Of a stretch of DNA of 64,000 nt, positions 18,937 through 28,656 are shown piece by piece. Position 1 is the first letter of the stretch; each line of letters begins with the position of its first letter. The notes under the pieces were generated by a model, which saw only the letters and a program-made list of their open reading frames with translations, was not told the DNA's origin and did no database searches. Origin of the DNA: Pseudomonas sp. R76 (GTDB taxonomy: Bacteria > Pseudomonadota > Gammaproteobacteria > Pseudomonadales > Pseudomonadaceae); contig NZ_CP019428.1 in assembly GCF_009834565.1 (NCBI RefSeq), positions 310,001 to 374,000 on the forward strand, in the 5' to 3' direction. Made by a program: the position numbers and the translations under genes.

Positions 18937-20041
18937 AGCCCAGCACCTCCACCTGTTGTGCCCAACGCCCGGCGCGATTACGCAGTTCTTCGGCCGTGTG
19001 CGGTGAGCCATTCACCGCCAGCAGTAATTGCCCCAGGGCATGCCCCTGGATCCGTTCCACACCGCCCTGCAGCAAACGCACGCGCCCGCCGAGGGCGCTG
19101 AACAGCGCGGCCAGGTCGGGCTCATCGGTGTCGCTGCCGGTGAATTGCAAACGCAGCACCAACGCGGCGTCGGCGCGGGTTTGGGTCAGTTGCAGGCGGC
19201 TTTGCAGTTCTTCCGGCAAGCCGTGTTGCAGCGGCGCCAACAGGGTTTTGCTGACCTCATGCTGCGGGTTGCCGAATACTTGCCACACCGGGCCTTGCTC
19301 AACGATGCGCCCGTGTTCGAGCACCACCACGCGGTCGCAGATTTCGCGAATCACCGCCATTTCATGGGTGATCAACACGATGGTCAGGCCCAGGCGCTGG
19401 TTGATCTCGCGCAGCAAGGCGAGGATCGATTGAGTGGTTTCCGGGTCGAGGGCCGAGGTGGCCTCGTCGCACAGCAGAATCTGCGGGTCGTGCACCAGCG
19501 AACGGGCGATCCCCACGCGCTGTTTTTGCCCACCGGAGAGCTGCGCCGGATAAGCGTTGTGCTTGTCCTGCAAGCCCACCAGCTCCAGCAACTCACGCAC
19601 CTTTTGCTCGCGCTGTGGCTTGGGCACGCCGGCGACTTTCAGCGGCAACTCGACGTTCTGCCACACGGTCTTGGCCGACATCAGGTTGAAGTGCTGGAAG
19701 ATCATGCCGATGCGCCGACGCAGGGCCACCAGGCGGTCTTCGTCGTATTCGCCGATGTCCACCTGATCAATCAACACGCGCCCGCTGCTCGGTTGCTCCA
19801 GGCGGTTGATGGTGCGGATCAGCGAGGATTTACCGGCGCCGCTGCGGCCGATGATGCCGAACACTTCACCGCGCTGGATCGCCAGGTCGATGCCTTGCAA
19901 GGCATGCACGCTGCCGTCATAGGTTTTGCCCAGGTTGATAAAGCGCACATGGGCGCGGTTCAAATCCGGGTGCAGTTCTGTCTGCTCGGCGTCCCTGGGC
20001 GGTAAGCCCAGGTCGCGCAGTTGAGAGTGGGCGGCGGTCAT
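18926..20041 (-). CDS. metN: Methionine-type ABC transporter ATPase MetN
   Basis: 371 residues. The ABC domain has Walker A GRSGAGKS (65-72), signature LSGGQKQR and Walker [19 protein letters not shown]-terminal ACT-like NIL domain (about 295-365) gives substrate feedback control in this family. An N-terminal extension of about 30 residues precedes the usual start. It overlaps metQ by 4 bases. The nearby monooxygenases suggest that the natural substrate may be an oxidised or organosulfur compound as well as methionine. Confidence 0.92.
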   Translation of the reverse strand: MTAAHSQLRDLGLPPRDAEQTELHPDLNRAHVRFINLGKTYDGSVHALQGIDLAIQRGEVFGIIGRSGAGKSSLIRTINRLEQPSSGRVLIDQVDIGEYDEDRLVALRRRIGMIFQHFNLMSAKTVWQNVELPLKVAGVPKPQREQKVRELLELVGLQDKHNAYPAQLSGGQKQRVGIARSLVHDPQILLCDEATSALDPETTQSILALLREINQRLGLTIVLITHEMAVIREICDRVVVLEHGRIVEQGPVWQVFGNPQHEVSKTLLAPLQHGLPEELQSRLQLTQTRADAALVLRLQFTGSDTDEPDLAALFSALGGRVRLLQGGVERIQGHALGQLLLAVNGSPHTAEELRNRAGRWAQQVEVLGYVV

Positions 20042-20853
20042 TTTTTATCTTCCCAGCCGACTTGGTAGAGCTTGCCGAGGGATTTATCCAGGGCCGCACG
20101 CACCACCGGCGAGTGCTGGTAAATGTCGACGAACTTAATCACGCGCGGGTCGGTTTTGCTTTTGGGCTGGACCACGAACTGAATCACGTATTCCGGGTGG
20201 TCGAGGCCGTCGAACAGCAGCGCCGACTCGGCATCGAAGGTTTTGGACAGGCGGATATACGCCGGGTAGCCCTGCACCAGGTCGGCGTCGTCATAGGCGC
20301 GTACCAGTTGCACGGCTTCCACTTGCAGGATCTTGATCTTCTTCGGGTTGGCGACGATGTCTTCTTCGGTGGCCTTGTAGCCCACGCCCGGCTTGAGGGT
20401 GATCAAGCCAGCCTTGGCCAGCAGTTGCAGGCCGCGACCACTGTTGATCGGGTCGTTGGCAATCGCCACGCTGGCGCCTTGGGGCAGGTCGTCGAAGCTT
20501 TTGTACTTCTTCGAATACAGCCCGACGTTATTGATGATGCCCGGCGCATACGGCACCAAGTCAAAACCGGCGGCGGCCTTGGCGTTTTCCAGGAATGGGA
20601 TGTGCTGGAAGTAGTTCACGTCGATATCGCCGGCGGCCAGGCTGACGTTGGGTGCGATCCAGTCGGTGAACTCCACCAGCTCGACCTTCAGGCCTTGCTT
20701 GCCGGCTTCGGCGACAGCGGCTTCCAGGGGAATCGCGAAGGCGGCGGTGGTGCCGACTTTCAGCGGTGCATCGGCGGCGAATACCGCCGCGCTGAATAAA
20801 CCAAGGGCCAGGGCCAGTGCTTTGACTGGGTGGGTGAGCAGGGTCTTTTTCAT
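20038..20853 (-). CDS. metQ: MetQ/NlpA-family substrate-binding protein
   Basis: 271 residues from ATG 20853, where the signal peptide starts ([18 protein letters not shown]..., cleavage after VFAADA). The frame extends to 20898, but that part is not plausible. Family segments: [37 protein letters not shown]. It lacks a lipobox. It is the first gene of metQNI and is separated from the upstream monooxygenase gene by a REP doublet, which may dampen read-through. A second MetQ-like protein is encoded at 4.4 kb. Confidence 0.9.
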   Translation of the reverse strand: MKKTLLTHPVKALALALGLFSAAVFAADAPLKVGTTAAFAIPLEAAVAEAGKQGLKVELVEFTDWIAPNVSLAAGDIDVNYFQHIPFLENAKAAAGFDLVPYAPGIINNVGLYSKKYKSFDDLPQGASVAIANDPINSGRGLQLLAKAGLITLKPGVGYKATEEDIVANPKKIKILQVEAVQLVRAYDDADLVQGYPAYIRLSKTFDAESALLFDGLDHPEYVIQFVVQPKSKTDPRVIKFVDIYQHSPVVRAALDKSLGKLYQVGWEDKK

Positions 20854-20899
20854 AATCGATTTCCAGTCATAAGGTGTGAGTGCAAATAACTCGGTCAAC

Positions 20900-20987
20900 T
20901 GTGGGAGCTGGCTTGCCTGCGATAGCGGTCTGTCAGCCCCAAATTTTTAGCTGACCCACCGCCATCGCAGGCAAGCCAGCTCCCACA
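20900..20987. repeat. REP doublet (GCTGGCTTGCCTGCGAT type)
   Basis: Inverted arms surround a loop of about 40 bases. It sits inside the sfnB/monooxygenase/metQNI gene run, where it could stabilise or uncouple parts of the transcript. Confidence 0.9.
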
Positions 20988-20995
20988 GTTTTGAT

Positions 20996-22348
20996 TCAGT
21001 GTCGATAGGTGGAACCGGTGTGTTGTTCGGGTAAGCGGGCGCCGCCTTGGAAGACTTTTTCGCGCAGCGTTCCCTGCTCATAAGCCGTCTTGTACGACCC
21101 ACGCTTCTGCAACTCCGGCACCACCAAATCGATAAAGTCGACATAGCTTTCCGGCGTGACAATGCGCGTCAGGTTGAAGCCATCCAGCCCGGTTTCGCTG
21201 ATCCACGATTCCAGTTCATCAGCGACCTGCTCGGGCGAGCCGACCAAGGTGATATAGCGCCCACCCAAGGCGTGCTGCTCGAGCAATTTGCGTCGGGTCC
21301 AGTCGTTGTTTTGCAGGTTCTTGGTGGCCGACTGGATCGCGTTGCTCTTCACGTACTGGATCGGTTCGTCCAGTTCGTATTGGGCAAAATCAATCGCCGT
21401 GGACGCCGAGAAGTGCGCCACGCCGGCTTCCGGGCTGGCGTAGCTCAGGTACTCGGCGTGCTTGGCCCAGGCCTGTTCTTCGGTGGCGCCAACGATCACG
21501 TTGAGGCCCATGAACACCTTGATGTCATCCGGGTTGCGCCCGGCCTCGACCGCGCTGGCGCGCACCTTGTCGACCTGGGCCTTGGTCGCGGCCTTGTTTT
21601 GCCCGCTGATGAACACGCACTCGGCATGCCGCCCGGCGAACAGCAAGCCACGGTCCGAGCTGCCGGCCTGGAACAGCACCGGCGTGCGCTGCGGCGACGG
21701 CTCGCAGAGGTGATAACCCTCGACCTGATAGAACTCGCCGTGGTGTTCAACCTTGTGCACCTTGCCCGGCTGGGCATAGACCCGCGCCTGTGGGTCGTTG
21801 ATGACCGCGTCGTCTTCCCAGCTGCCTTCCCAGAGTTTGTACAGCACCTCCAGGTACTCATCGGCCTGGTCGTAGCGCCGGTCGTGCTCGACCTGTTCGG
21901 TCAGGCCCATGGCCTTGGCGGCGCTGTCGAGGTAGCCGGTGACGATATTCCAGCCGACCCGGCCACGGCTCAGGTGGTCGAGCGTGGACATGCGCCTGGC
22001 GAACAGATACGGCGGCTCGTAGGTGAGGTTGGCGGTAAGGCCGAAGCCGAGGTTTTTGGTGACTGCCGCCATGGCCGAGACCAGCAGCAAGGGGTCATTG
22101 ACCGGCAGCTGGATCGACTCTTTGAGCGGCACGTCGATGCTGTTCTGGTAGACGTCGTACACGCCGACAATGTCAGCGATGAACAAACCATCGAACAGCC
22201 CGCGTTCCAGGGTTTGTGCCAGTTCGGTCCAATACTCGACGGTTTTGTACTGCGTCGAGGTGTCCCGTGGGTGTGTCCACAGGCCATGGTTGATGTGCCC
22301 GATGCAGTTCATGTTGAAGGCATTGAGCAGGATCTTTTTCTTCGCCAT
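20996..22348 (-). CDS. LLM-class FMN-dependent monooxygenase (NtaA/SnaA/DszA family)
   Basis: 450-residue luciferase-like flavin monooxygenase. Typical segments: LNAFNMNCIGHINHGLW at the N-terminus, LTYEPPYLFARRMSTLDHLS, GRVGWNIVTG and the LFQAGSSDRG flavin-binding region. Members desulfurise organosulfur compounds such as sulfones and dibenzothiophene sulfone, or oxidise EDTA/NTA, using FMNH2 from a separate reductase. No reductase gene is adjacent. It shares its start region with the end of the sfnB gene (overlapping stop/start), so it is in one operon with the two SfnB proteins. A role in sulfur scavenging is inferred from this context. Confidence 0.88.
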   Translation of the reverse strand: MAKKKILLNAFNMNCIGHINHGLWTHPRDTSTQYKTVEYWTELAQTLERGLFDGLFIADIVGVYDVYQNSIDVPLKESIQLPVNDPLLLVSAMAAVTKNLGFGLTANLTYEPPYLFARRMSTLDHLSRGRVGWNIVTGYLDSAAKAMGLTEQVEHDRRYDQADEYLEVLYKLWEGSWEDDAVINDPQARVYAQPGKVHKVEHHGEFYQVEGYHLCEPSPQRTPVLFQAGSSDRGLLFAGRHAECVFISGQNKAATKAQVDKVRASAVEAGRNPDDIKVFMGLNVIVGATEEQAWAKHAEYLSYASPEAGVAHFSASTAIDFAQYELDEPIQYVKSNAIQSATKNLQNNDWTRRKLLEQHALGGRYITLVGSPEQVADELESWISETGLDGFNLTRIVTPESYVDFIDLVVPELQKRGSYKTAYEQGTLREKVFQGGARLPEQHTGSTYRH

Positions 22349-23541
22349 CAGATGGTCCCCCGCAGTGGCGGGTTTTCATCGTTGAGGTAGTAATTGCCCA
22401 CCGCATGGTACTTCCAGCGCACCGGGTCGTGCAGGGTGTGCACGCGGGCGTTGCGCCAGTGGCGATCCAGGCCGTGTTCGGCCAGGGTCGCCTGGCTGCC
22501 GGCCAGTTCGAACAAGGTGCTGCCGGCGGCCAGGGAAATTTCAGTGCTCAGGGCGCGCACTTCGGCCACGGCGATGGAGGCTGCCGCCACGGTCTCGGCA
22601 GTGCTGTCGGCCTGGGCGCGGTCGAGGTATTCGCCTGCGCTTTCCAGCAAGGCTTCGGTGGCATGCAGGCGAATGCTCAGGTGGCCGAAGCTCTTGAGCG
22701 TCAGCGGGTCTTCGGTGGCCTTGTCGTTGCCGGAATCGATCCACGGCCGGGTCTTGGTGCGCACAAAGTGCAGCGCATCTTCGAAGGCGGCGCGGGCGAT
22801 GCCGGTGTCGATGGCGGCGTGAAGGATCTGCGCCAGCGGGCCGACGGTGGTCGGGCGCTCGAAGGCGCTCTGGAACGGAATTACGTCTTGGGCGGCGACC
22901 CATACGTTATCGAACACCACGGAGCCGCTGCCGGTGGTGCGTTGGCCGAAGCCGCTCCAGTCGTCGATCACGCTCAGGCCTTCACTGTCGCGGGGCACAA
23001 ACGCCAGTTGCTGCACACCGTGTTCGTCCACCACTGAGGTGGGGATGCGTTGCGCGTAGATGGCGCCGGTGGAATAGAACTTGCGGCCGCTGATACGAAA
23101 GCCATCGCCATCGCGGGTGATGGCGGTCACGCGGTCGTGAGCGGTTTTGGTGCCCAGCTCCGCCAGGGCGTTGCCGAAGCGTTGGCCGGCGAGCACCTCG
23201 GCGTACAGGCGTTTTTGCTGCGCCGGGCTGCCATTTACGCGCAGCACTTCCAGGGCGTAGAAATGGTTTTGCGGAATCTGGCCCAGCGAGGCGTCGGCCT
23301 GGGCGATCAGCGCAATGACCTTGGCCAGGGTGACGTTGGAGACCCCGGCGCCGCCGTGTTCCTTCGGCACGCTGATGCCCCACAGGCCGGAGCGCGAAAA
23401 CACGTCGAGCTCGGGCAAGGGCAGGCGGCGTTCGCGGTCGCGCTGGGCACTGTCGCGGCGCAAATCTTCGGCCAGGTCGCTGGCGACAATAAGGGCTTGT
23501 TCATCGCTGGTGATAACCGCGACGTTGGTAGAGAAAGTCAT
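22348..23541 (-). CDS. sfnB: SfnB-type sulfur acquisition oxidoreductase, copy 1
   Basis: 397-residue acyl-CoA dehydrogenase-like flavoenzyme of the SfnB/DszC type, related to monooxygenases acting on organosulfur compounds. Segments include KEHGGAGVSNVTLAKVIALI, QIPQNHFYALEVLR, FYSTGAIYA and a C-terminal VHTLHDPVRWKYHAVGNY. It is translated from the same message as its paralogue 24 bases upstream. SfnB proteins act in dimethylsulfone/sulfonate use in P. putida; the exact substrate here is not known. Confidence 0.88.
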   Translation of the reverse strand: MTFSTNVAVITSDEQALIVASDLAEDLRRDSAQRDRERRLPLPELDVFSRSGLWGISVPKEHGGAGVSNVTLAKVIALIAQADASLGQIPQNHFYALEVLRVNGSPAQQKRLYAEVLAGQRFGNALAELGTKTAHDRVTAITRDGDGFRISGRKFYSTGAIYAQRIPTSVVDEHGVQQLAFVPRDSEGLSVIDDWSGFGQRTTGSGSVVFDNVWVAAQDVIPFQSAFERPTTVGPLAQILHAAIDTGIARAAFEDALHFVRTKTRPWIDSGNDKATEDPLTLKSFGHLSIRLHATEALLESAGEYLDRAQADSTAETVAAASIAVAEVRALSTEISLAAGSTLFELAGSQATLAEHGLDRHWRNARVHTLHDPVRWKYHAVGNYYLNDENPPLRGTI

Positions 23542-23565
23542 GATGTTCTCCAGATGTCTGGTCGG

Positions 23566-24807
23566 TCAGATCCAGGAATGGCGAGCCGGCAACGTGCCGT
23601 TCAGCCGATAGGCGCCGATGGCGTGATACTTCCAGCGCACCGGGTCGTGCAGGGTGTGCACGCGGGCGTTGCGCCAATGGCGGTCGAGGTTGAATTCGGC
23701 GAGGGTGGCGCGGCTGCCGGCGAGTTCGAAGAGCTTTTCGCTGACCAGCAGCGACACCTCGGTGGTCAGCACTTTCGCTTCGGCCACGGCAATCGAGGCG
23801 CGGGCGGCGGATTGCGCAGTGATCGGCGCGGCGCTGACTTCGTCCAGCAACTTGCCGGCCTTGCGCAGCAGCGCTTCGGCGGCATGCAGTTCGATTTTCA
23901 GCTTGCCGATATCGGCGATCACATACAGGTCATCACTGGCGCGTTCGACCTTGGCGTCGATCCACGGGCGTGAGCGTTCGCGCACGAAGGCGAGGGTGTC
24001 GTCCAGGGCGCCACGGGCGATGCCGGCGTCGATGGCAGCCTGGATCAATTGCGAGACAGCGCCCTGGATGTTCGGGCTTTCGCCGATCCGCCAGTTGTCG
24101 ACCACCAGCTCGGCGTCCACCGGCACGCGGTCGAGCAGCACCGTGCCGCTGGCCGTGGTGCGTTGGCCAAAGCCCGACCAGTCGTCAACGATACGCAGCC
24201 CTTCGGTGCCACGGCGCACAAACGCCATGACTTGTTTGCCGTCATCGTTCAGTGCCTTAACCGCCACCCAATGGGCAAACAGCGCGCCGGTGGAGTAGAA
24301 CTTCTGGCCGCTGATGACATAGCCGTCGCCCTCGGCGGTGATGCGCGCCTTGAGCTCCAGCGTGTTTTTGGTGCCGCGTTCCGGGCCGCCGTTGCCGATG
24401 CGCCAGCCGTCGAGCACGCTCTGGAAGAGCTGCTTTTTCTGGCGCTCGGTGGCGGCGCCCTGCAGCACGTGCAGGATGCCGAAGTGATTCTGCGGGATCT
24501 GCCCAAGGGCCGGGTCTGCCGCACTGATGATCGCGAACACCTCGGCCAGGGTCACGAATGAAACCTGTGGGCCGCCGTATTCGCGGGGGATGGAAATGCT
24601 GCCGAGCCCGCTGCGGGTGAACTGTTCGATCTGCGCCCATGGCAGCTTGCGCTGCTGGTCGCGCTTGGCGGCCTGCAGGCGCGCGGCCTGGGCCAGTTCG
24701 CGGGCTGCGCTCAACGCTTGGGCGTCGTCGCGCAGCACAGCGGCCGGCAACAGCAGTGGGGCTACATCCAGATCACTCTGGGGGGGTGTTAGAGCCAAGT
24801 TAGACAT
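23566..24807 (-). CDS. sfnB: SfnB-type sulfur acquisition oxidoreductase, copy 2
   Basis: 413 residues, clearly paralogous to the following gene along its whole length. Shared segments include SGLxxISxPxEYGG, QIPQNHF, FYSTGA, DDWSGFGQRTT(A/G)SG and NARVHTLHDPVRWKYHA. AAGGAG precedes ATG 24807. It is the first gene of the minus-strand sulfur operon and has an AT-rich promoter region with a partial operator-like repeat upstream. The tandem arrangement probably reflects an old duplication with substrate divergence. Confidence 0.88.
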   Translation of the reverse strand: MSNLALTPPQSDLDVAPLLLPAAVLRDDAQALSAARELAQAARLQAAKRDQQRKLPWAQIEQFTRSGLGSISIPREYGGPQVSFVTLAEVFAIISAADPALGQIPQNHFGILHVLQGAATERQKKQLFQSVLDGWRIGNGGPERGTKNTLELKARITAEGDGYVISGQKFYSTGALFAHWVAVKALNDDGKQVMAFVRRGTEGLRIVDDWSGFGQRTTASGTVLLDRVPVDAELVVDNWRIGESPNIQGAVSQLIQAAIDAGIARGALDDTLAFVRERSRPWIDAKVERASDDLYVIADIGKLKIELHAAEALLRKAGKLLDEVSAAPITAQSAARASIAVAEAKVLTTEVSLLVSEKLFELAGSRATLAEFNLDRHWRNARVHTLHDPVRWKYHAIGAYRLNGTLPARHSWI

Positions 24808-24963
24808 CAGCGCCGCTCCTTGGCTGCACGTAATGCCCTGGCGTTATGCACCGGGGTAATTCTGACCATACCGACCTCGCATTCAATGAAATAAAAACAG
24901 AAAAATCAGAGATGTCCGGTGGTCCGGTGTATATACCCTAAGCGTGTTAAATCTTTAAATAAA

Positions 24964-24979
24964 CTAACTTCTAGGAATA
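24964..24979 (-). promoter_or_regulatory. Imperfect N6-GAATA repeat upstream of the sfnB operon
   Basis: CTAAC-N6-GAATA (on the minus strand TATTC-N6-GTTAG) lies about 160 bases upstream of the first sfnB start. A TATATAC element, read on the minus strand near 24940, may be part of the -10. One half-site is perfect and the other is not. Confidence 0.35.
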
Positions 24980-24994
24980 TGCATAGAAGGGTCG

Positions 24995-25792
24995 TCACCC
25001 TGGTTCACAAGGCGAACCGGGTTGGCGCGGTTGGTAGGCCGATGCGGCCCTGGCCGGGCGGGGCGGGGTTTGTGGCGAACAGGCGGAAATGTTCAGGGTG
25101 CGCGCCGGTGCCCAGCGCGAATTATTGCCGACGCGGTCAAGAATGCAGTACGTCACGTCCAGGCGGCTGTCGTCGCCGGCCTCGATAATGACCGTCGAAG
25201 GCACCCACACGTGCACCGCCAGGCCAACGTCTTGTGCCTCGATTTTCGGCAGGTCCAGGCGCACGTCACCCCAACGCAACGTGATCGCGTCACCACTGGC
25301 CATGTTCAGGTAGGGTTCGATGCTCAACGGAATACCGCGCAATACCTGGCGGCCGTTGACGCCGTAGCGGCGGATGGTTTCAGGCAGGTCGACGGGGGCG
25401 AGGTTCTGGTTTTCGTCGTTGTTTTCGTGGTTGGGCGGGAACACCGGCTGGCCACCCGGATAATTGGTTTTCACCTGCACCCGCGTCAAGGCCGAGCGTG
25501 CCGGGCCGTGGCCGATCTGCATGACTTGGTAGTGAACCTGCGCGGGGCCGTCCAGCACAAAACTTTCCGGTACTCGCAGGTGAGTGGCTGTGCCGATTTT
25601 GCACGCCGTTACGCGCCGGGAGTCGGCAAAGCAGTCGTTCCAGAACAGCTCGATCAGGTCGCCTTCCTCCATGCCGGGGTACGGGGCGATATCCACCTGC
25701 AATTGGGTGGCGGCGAGGGCGTTGATGCCGTGTCGATGGGCCTGGGGCAGGGTTGGGGCGGTGAGCATGGCCAGGGTTGCAGTGCGCGTCAT
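24995..25792 (-). CDS. Hypothetical protein with two tandem Ig-like repeats
   Basis: 265 residues from ATG 25792, which has a strong AAGGAGAT. Two repeats of about 100 residues are visible. Each has a Trp-centred strand (ELFWNDC / TLRWGDV), a later VPESFVLDG / VPSTVIIEAG segment, and a terminal strand with the pattern Y-N4-6-R-x-G-x-x-x-R/S (YQVMQIGHGPARSALTRVQV / YCILDRVGNNSRWAPARTLNI). This resembles bacterial Ig-like domains of Pseudomonas surface or secreted proteins, but no signal peptide or anchor is evident. Function unknown. Confidence 0.7.
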   Translation of the reverse strand: MTRTATLAMLTAPTLPQAHRHGINALAATQLQVDIAPYPGMEEGDLIELFWNDCFADSRRVTACKIGTATHLRVPESFVLDGPAQVHYQVMQIGHGPARSALTRVQVKTNYPGGQPVFPPNHENNDENQNLAPVDLPETIRRYGVNGRQVLRGIPLSIEPYLNMASGDAITLRWGDVRLDLPKIEAQDVGLAVHVWVPSTVIIEAGDDSRLDVTYCILDRVGNNSRWAPARTLNISACSPQTPPRPARAASAYQPRQPGSPCEPG

Positions 25793-26069
25793 AAGTAATC
25801 TCCTTGATGCAGCCAGCAGCAATCGTTCCGGCGCCGGTACGCGTTTGCGCACAGGTGCCGAAAGGAACGATTCAGTGAATAGCCGGGATAGGATCCAATC
25901 CTCTGGGTGCTAGATAAGAGGGTTGCCCCTGGGGCGTCAATGGCGGCAGAAGGCTAAACGGCGGGCTGGAGCAGATTCAGAAAGAGCTGACGAGGCGGGG
26001 GATTTTAAGGTGGATGCGGCGGTGCGTTTTATGCGTTAGCGCGAGGATTTCATGTAGGAACGCGCTTGG

Positions 26070-26155
26070 GTGGGAGCTGGCTTGCCTGCGATAGCATCGC
26101 TGCGGTGTGGCTGACACACCGAGGTGCCTGCATCGCAGGCAAGCCAGCTCCCACA
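26070..26155. repeat. REP doublet in a 379-base gene-free stretch
   Basis: Inverted GTGGGAGCTGGCTTGCC arms. The flanking sequence 25793-26069 contains the upstream region of the two-repeat hypothetical gene (which is on the minus strand). I see no gene or clear hairpin terminator in it. Confidence 0.85.
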
Positions 26156-26171
26156 CAGGTTTTTCGGGGTG

Positions 26172-26918
26172 TCAGTGGGCGAGGAATTTGCTCAGGAACT
26201 GCTTGGTGCGTTCTTCCTTCGGGTTGGCGAACAGCGCCTTGGCTTCGCCTTGTTCCACGATCACGCCCTTGTCGAAGAAGATCACCCGATTGGCGACATC
26301 GCGGGCAAAGCTCATTTCGTGGGTGACGATGACCATGGTGCGGTTCTCTTCAGCCAGGCTGCGGATGGTCGCCAGTACTTCACCGACCAGTTCCGGGTCG
26401 AGGGCCGAGGTGGGTTCGTCGAACAGAATCACCTCCGGCTCCATGGCCAATGCACGGGCAATCGCTACACGCTGCTGCTGGCCGCCGGACAAACGCCGCG
26501 GATAGGCTGCTTCCTTGCCCGCCAGGCCCACCCTGGCCAGCAACTTGCGGCCCAGCTCGGTTGCCGCTTCGCGTGGCATCTTCTTGACCACGATCGGGCC
26601 TTCGATGACGTTTTCCAGCGCGGTGCGGTGGGGGAACAGGTTGAAGTTCTGGAACACAAAACCCACGTGCTGGCGCAAGCGCCGCACCAGGCCTTGTTGC
26701 TGGTTGAGCGGCTTGCTGCTGTCGATCTCGATGTCACCCACTTTGATGCGGCCGCTGGTGGGCTCTTCGAGGAAATTCAGGCAGCGCAGGAAGGTGGTCT
26801 TGCCCGAACCACTGGGGCCAATGATGGCGACGACTTCGCCTTCCTTGACCTCAAGGTCGATGCCGTTGAGCACCACCTGACCCTTGAATTGTTTGGTCAG
26901 TTTTTCAACCACGATCAT
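26172..26918 (-). CDS. tcyN: Cystine-type ABC transporter ATPase (TcyN/YecC-like)
   Basis: 248 residues. Walker A is GPSGSGKT (about 33-40), the signature is LSGGQQQR, and Walker B is [14 protein letters not shown]. It is the last gene of a three-gene operon (binding protein, permease, ATPase) and lies 3 bases after the permease. The adjacent D-cysteine desulfhydrase gene, as in the E. coli fliY-dcyD-yecS-yecC locus, supports L/D-cystine as substrate. Confidence 0.9.
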   Translation of the reverse strand: MIVVEKLTKQFKGQVVLNGIDLEVKEGEVVAIIGPSGSGKTTFLRCLNFLEEPTSGRIKVGDIEIDSSKPLNQQQGLVRRLRQHVGFVFQNFNLFPHRTALENVIEGPIVVKKMPREAATELGRKLLARVGLAGKEAAYPRRLSGGQQQRVAIARALAMEPEVILFDEPTSALDPELVGEVLATIRSLAEENRTMVIVTHEMSFARDVANRVIFFDKGVIVEQGEAKALFANPKEERTKQFLSKFLAH

Positions 26919-26921
26919 GCT

Positions 26922-27587
26922 TCAAGACTCCAGGTCATGCCGGTTGACCCGGTCTTCCAGGCGATTTTGAAAATGCGCCAGGATGCTTGCCAGGATCCAG
27001 TAGATCAGGGCAGCGGAGAGGTACATGGTGAAAATTTCGAAGGTGCGCGCAGACACCAGTTGAGCCTGGCGGAACAGCTCGGGCACCTGGATGGTAGCGG
27101 CCAGTGCCGTGTCCTTGACCAGCGAGATAAAGCTGTTGCCCAACGGCGGCAGCGCCGTACGCATGGCCTGCGGCAGGATGGCCCGGCGCAGGGTCTGCGC
27201 GCGGGTCATGCCGATACTGGCCGCAGCTTCCCATTGGCCGCGTTCGATGGAGCTGATCGCGGCGCGCAGGATTTCACAGGCGTAAGCCGCCATGTTCAGC
27301 GAGAAGCCGATCATGGCGGCCGGAATCGGATCCAGCTCGATGCCCACTTGCGGTAAGCCGTAGTAGATTAAAAACAGCTGCACCAGCAAGGGCGTGCCGC
27401 GAAAGAACGACACGTAGACGCGGGCGATCCAACTGACCAGCTTGAAGCGCGACAAGCGCATCAAGGCCAGGCCGAAGCCCAGCAGCAAGCCGAAGAACAT
27501 CCCGCCGAGGCTAAGAATCACCGTGTAATACGCGCCCTTGAGCAGAAAGGGCGCGGAGTCCAGCGCGAGTTGGAAACCTGCTTCCAT
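26922..27587 (-). CDS. tcyL: Cystine-type ABC transporter permease (TcyL/YecS-like)
   Basis: 221-residue permease with about five helices and the EAA loop AAISSIERGQWEAAASIGMTRAQ. Its ATG shares one base with the TAA stop of the binding-protein gene. It forms the membrane channel of the cystine importer with the neighbouring ATPase. Confidence 0.9.
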   Translation of the reverse strand: MEAGFQLALDSAPFLLKGAYYTVILSLGGMFFGLLLGFGLALMRLSRFKLVSWIARVYVSFFRGTPLLVQLFLIYYGLPQVGIELDPIPAAMIGFSLNMAAYACEILRAAISSIERGQWEAAASIGMTRAQTLRRAILPQAMRTALPPLGNSFISLVKDTALAATIQVPELFRQAQLVSARTFEIFTMYLSAALIYWILASILAHFQNRLEDRVNRHDLES

Positions 27588-28381
27588 TATTGAGTGACGT
27601 CAGCGTTGAAGTATTTCTCGGACAGCTTCTTCAAGGTGCCGTCGGCGCGCAGTTCGTCGATAGCCTTGTTCACAGCGGCCAGCAGTTCAGGCTCGCCTTT
27701 GCGCAGGGCAATACCGGCTTCCTGACGGGAGAACGCATCGCCTGCGGTGGCGGTGTCGGGGGCTTTCTTGGCGTATTCCAGAGCGGCCAGGCGGTCGATC
27801 AGGATGGCGCCGATACGGCCGATGCGCAGGTCCTGGAACTTGGTTGGGTCATCGTTATAGGTCTTGATGATGGCCTTGGGTTGGTTGTCCTTGAGCCATT
27901 GCTCGTAGTTAGTGCCCAGGCCCACGCCGACTTTCTTGCCGGCCAGGTCGTCGGCAGTCTTGATGGTGTCGACGTTTTTCTTCAGCACCAGCGCCTGAAT
28001 ACCGGAAACGGTGTAGGGCTTGGAGAAGTCGTACTTCTTCTTGCGCTCTTCGGAGATGGTCACTTGGTTGATCACAGCGTCCAGGCGCTTGGATTCCAGG
28101 GCTGCAAGGATACCGTCCCAAGGGGTCGCGCTGAGCTTGACCTTGACGCCCAGCTTCTTGGCCAGGGCTTCGGAGAGCTCGACCTCAAAACCGGTGAGCT
28201 TGCCGTCTTCACCGACAAAGCTGAACGGCGGGTAGGTACCTTCCAGGCCAACCTTGATCTCGCCGGCTTTCTTGATGTTATCCAACTGCTCGCCAGCAAC
28301 CGCCTGGCCCAACCAGCCAGCCCCGAGTGCCAGGCCCAATGTGCCAACCAACAACGTGCGGCGGAATACAGAAATAGTCAT
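27587..28381 (-). CDS. tcyJ: Cystine-type ABC transporter binding protein (TcyJ/FliY-like)
   Basis: 264 residues: signal peptide (1-29, ending GQAVAGE), then a family-3 solute-binding domain with GTYPPFSFVGEDGKLTGFEV, LDAVINQVTISEERKKKYDFS and GVGLGTNYEQW. These closely resemble E. coli FliY/TcyJ. CAGGGG precedes ATG 28381. It is the first gene of the operon. The upstream region has a perfect copy of the putative sulfur operator. Confidence 0.92.
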   Translation of the reverse strand: MTISVFRRTLLVGTLGLALGAGWLGQAVAGEQLDNIKKAGEIKVGLEGTYPPFSFVGEDGKLTGFEVELSEALAKKLGVKVKLSATPWDGILAALESKRLDAVINQVTISEERKKKYDFSKPYTVSGIQALVLKKNVDTIKTADDLAGKKVGVGLGTNYEQWLKDNQPKAIIKTYNDDPTKFQDLRIGRIGAILIDRLAALEYAKKAPDTATAGDAFSRQEAGIALRKGEPELLAAVNKAIDELRADGTLKKLSEKYFNADVTQ

Positions 28382-28442
28382 GAACAGCCCCTGTGTTTTT
28401 ATGTTGAGCGAAGCAGGTGACGCAGTAGTCGTATCCTGCCTT

Positions 28443-28540
28443 AAAGCGCGAAGCGCGTCTTCGCCTTCGGCGCGACTATAAAGCCAGTTTTTAAGACTTG
28501 AAAATAATATAAAATTAATTTGTTATTCGATTTTGAATAT
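28443..28540 (-). promoter_or_regulatory. Promoter, leader hairpin and TATTC-N6-GAATA site of the cystine operon
   Basis: A perfect TATTC-N6-GAATA inverted repeat lies at 28525-28540. Downstream (minus strand), TTCAAG and TATAGT 16 bases apart are plausible -35/-10 elements. A GC-rich self-complementary segment (28443-28474, GCGCGAAG/CTTCG-type arms) then lies in the leader. The arrangement matches activation by a LysR-type factor bound upstream of the -35. Confidence 0.5.
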
Positions 28541-28554
28541 ATCGTTGGTCTGCT

Positions 28555-28642
28555 GTGGGAGCTGGCTTGCCTGCGATAGCGGTGGGTCAGTCGGCACATC
28601 GGTTGCTGACAGACTGCCATCGCAGGCAAGCCAGCTCCCACA
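28555..28642. repeat. REP doublet (GCTGGCTTGCCTGCGAT type)
   Basis: Inverted arms TGTGGGAGCTGGCTTGCC... and ...GGCAAGCCAGCTCCCACA, between dcyD and the cystine operon promoter. Confidence 0.9.
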
Positions 28643-28656
28643 TTGACGGTGTTTAT

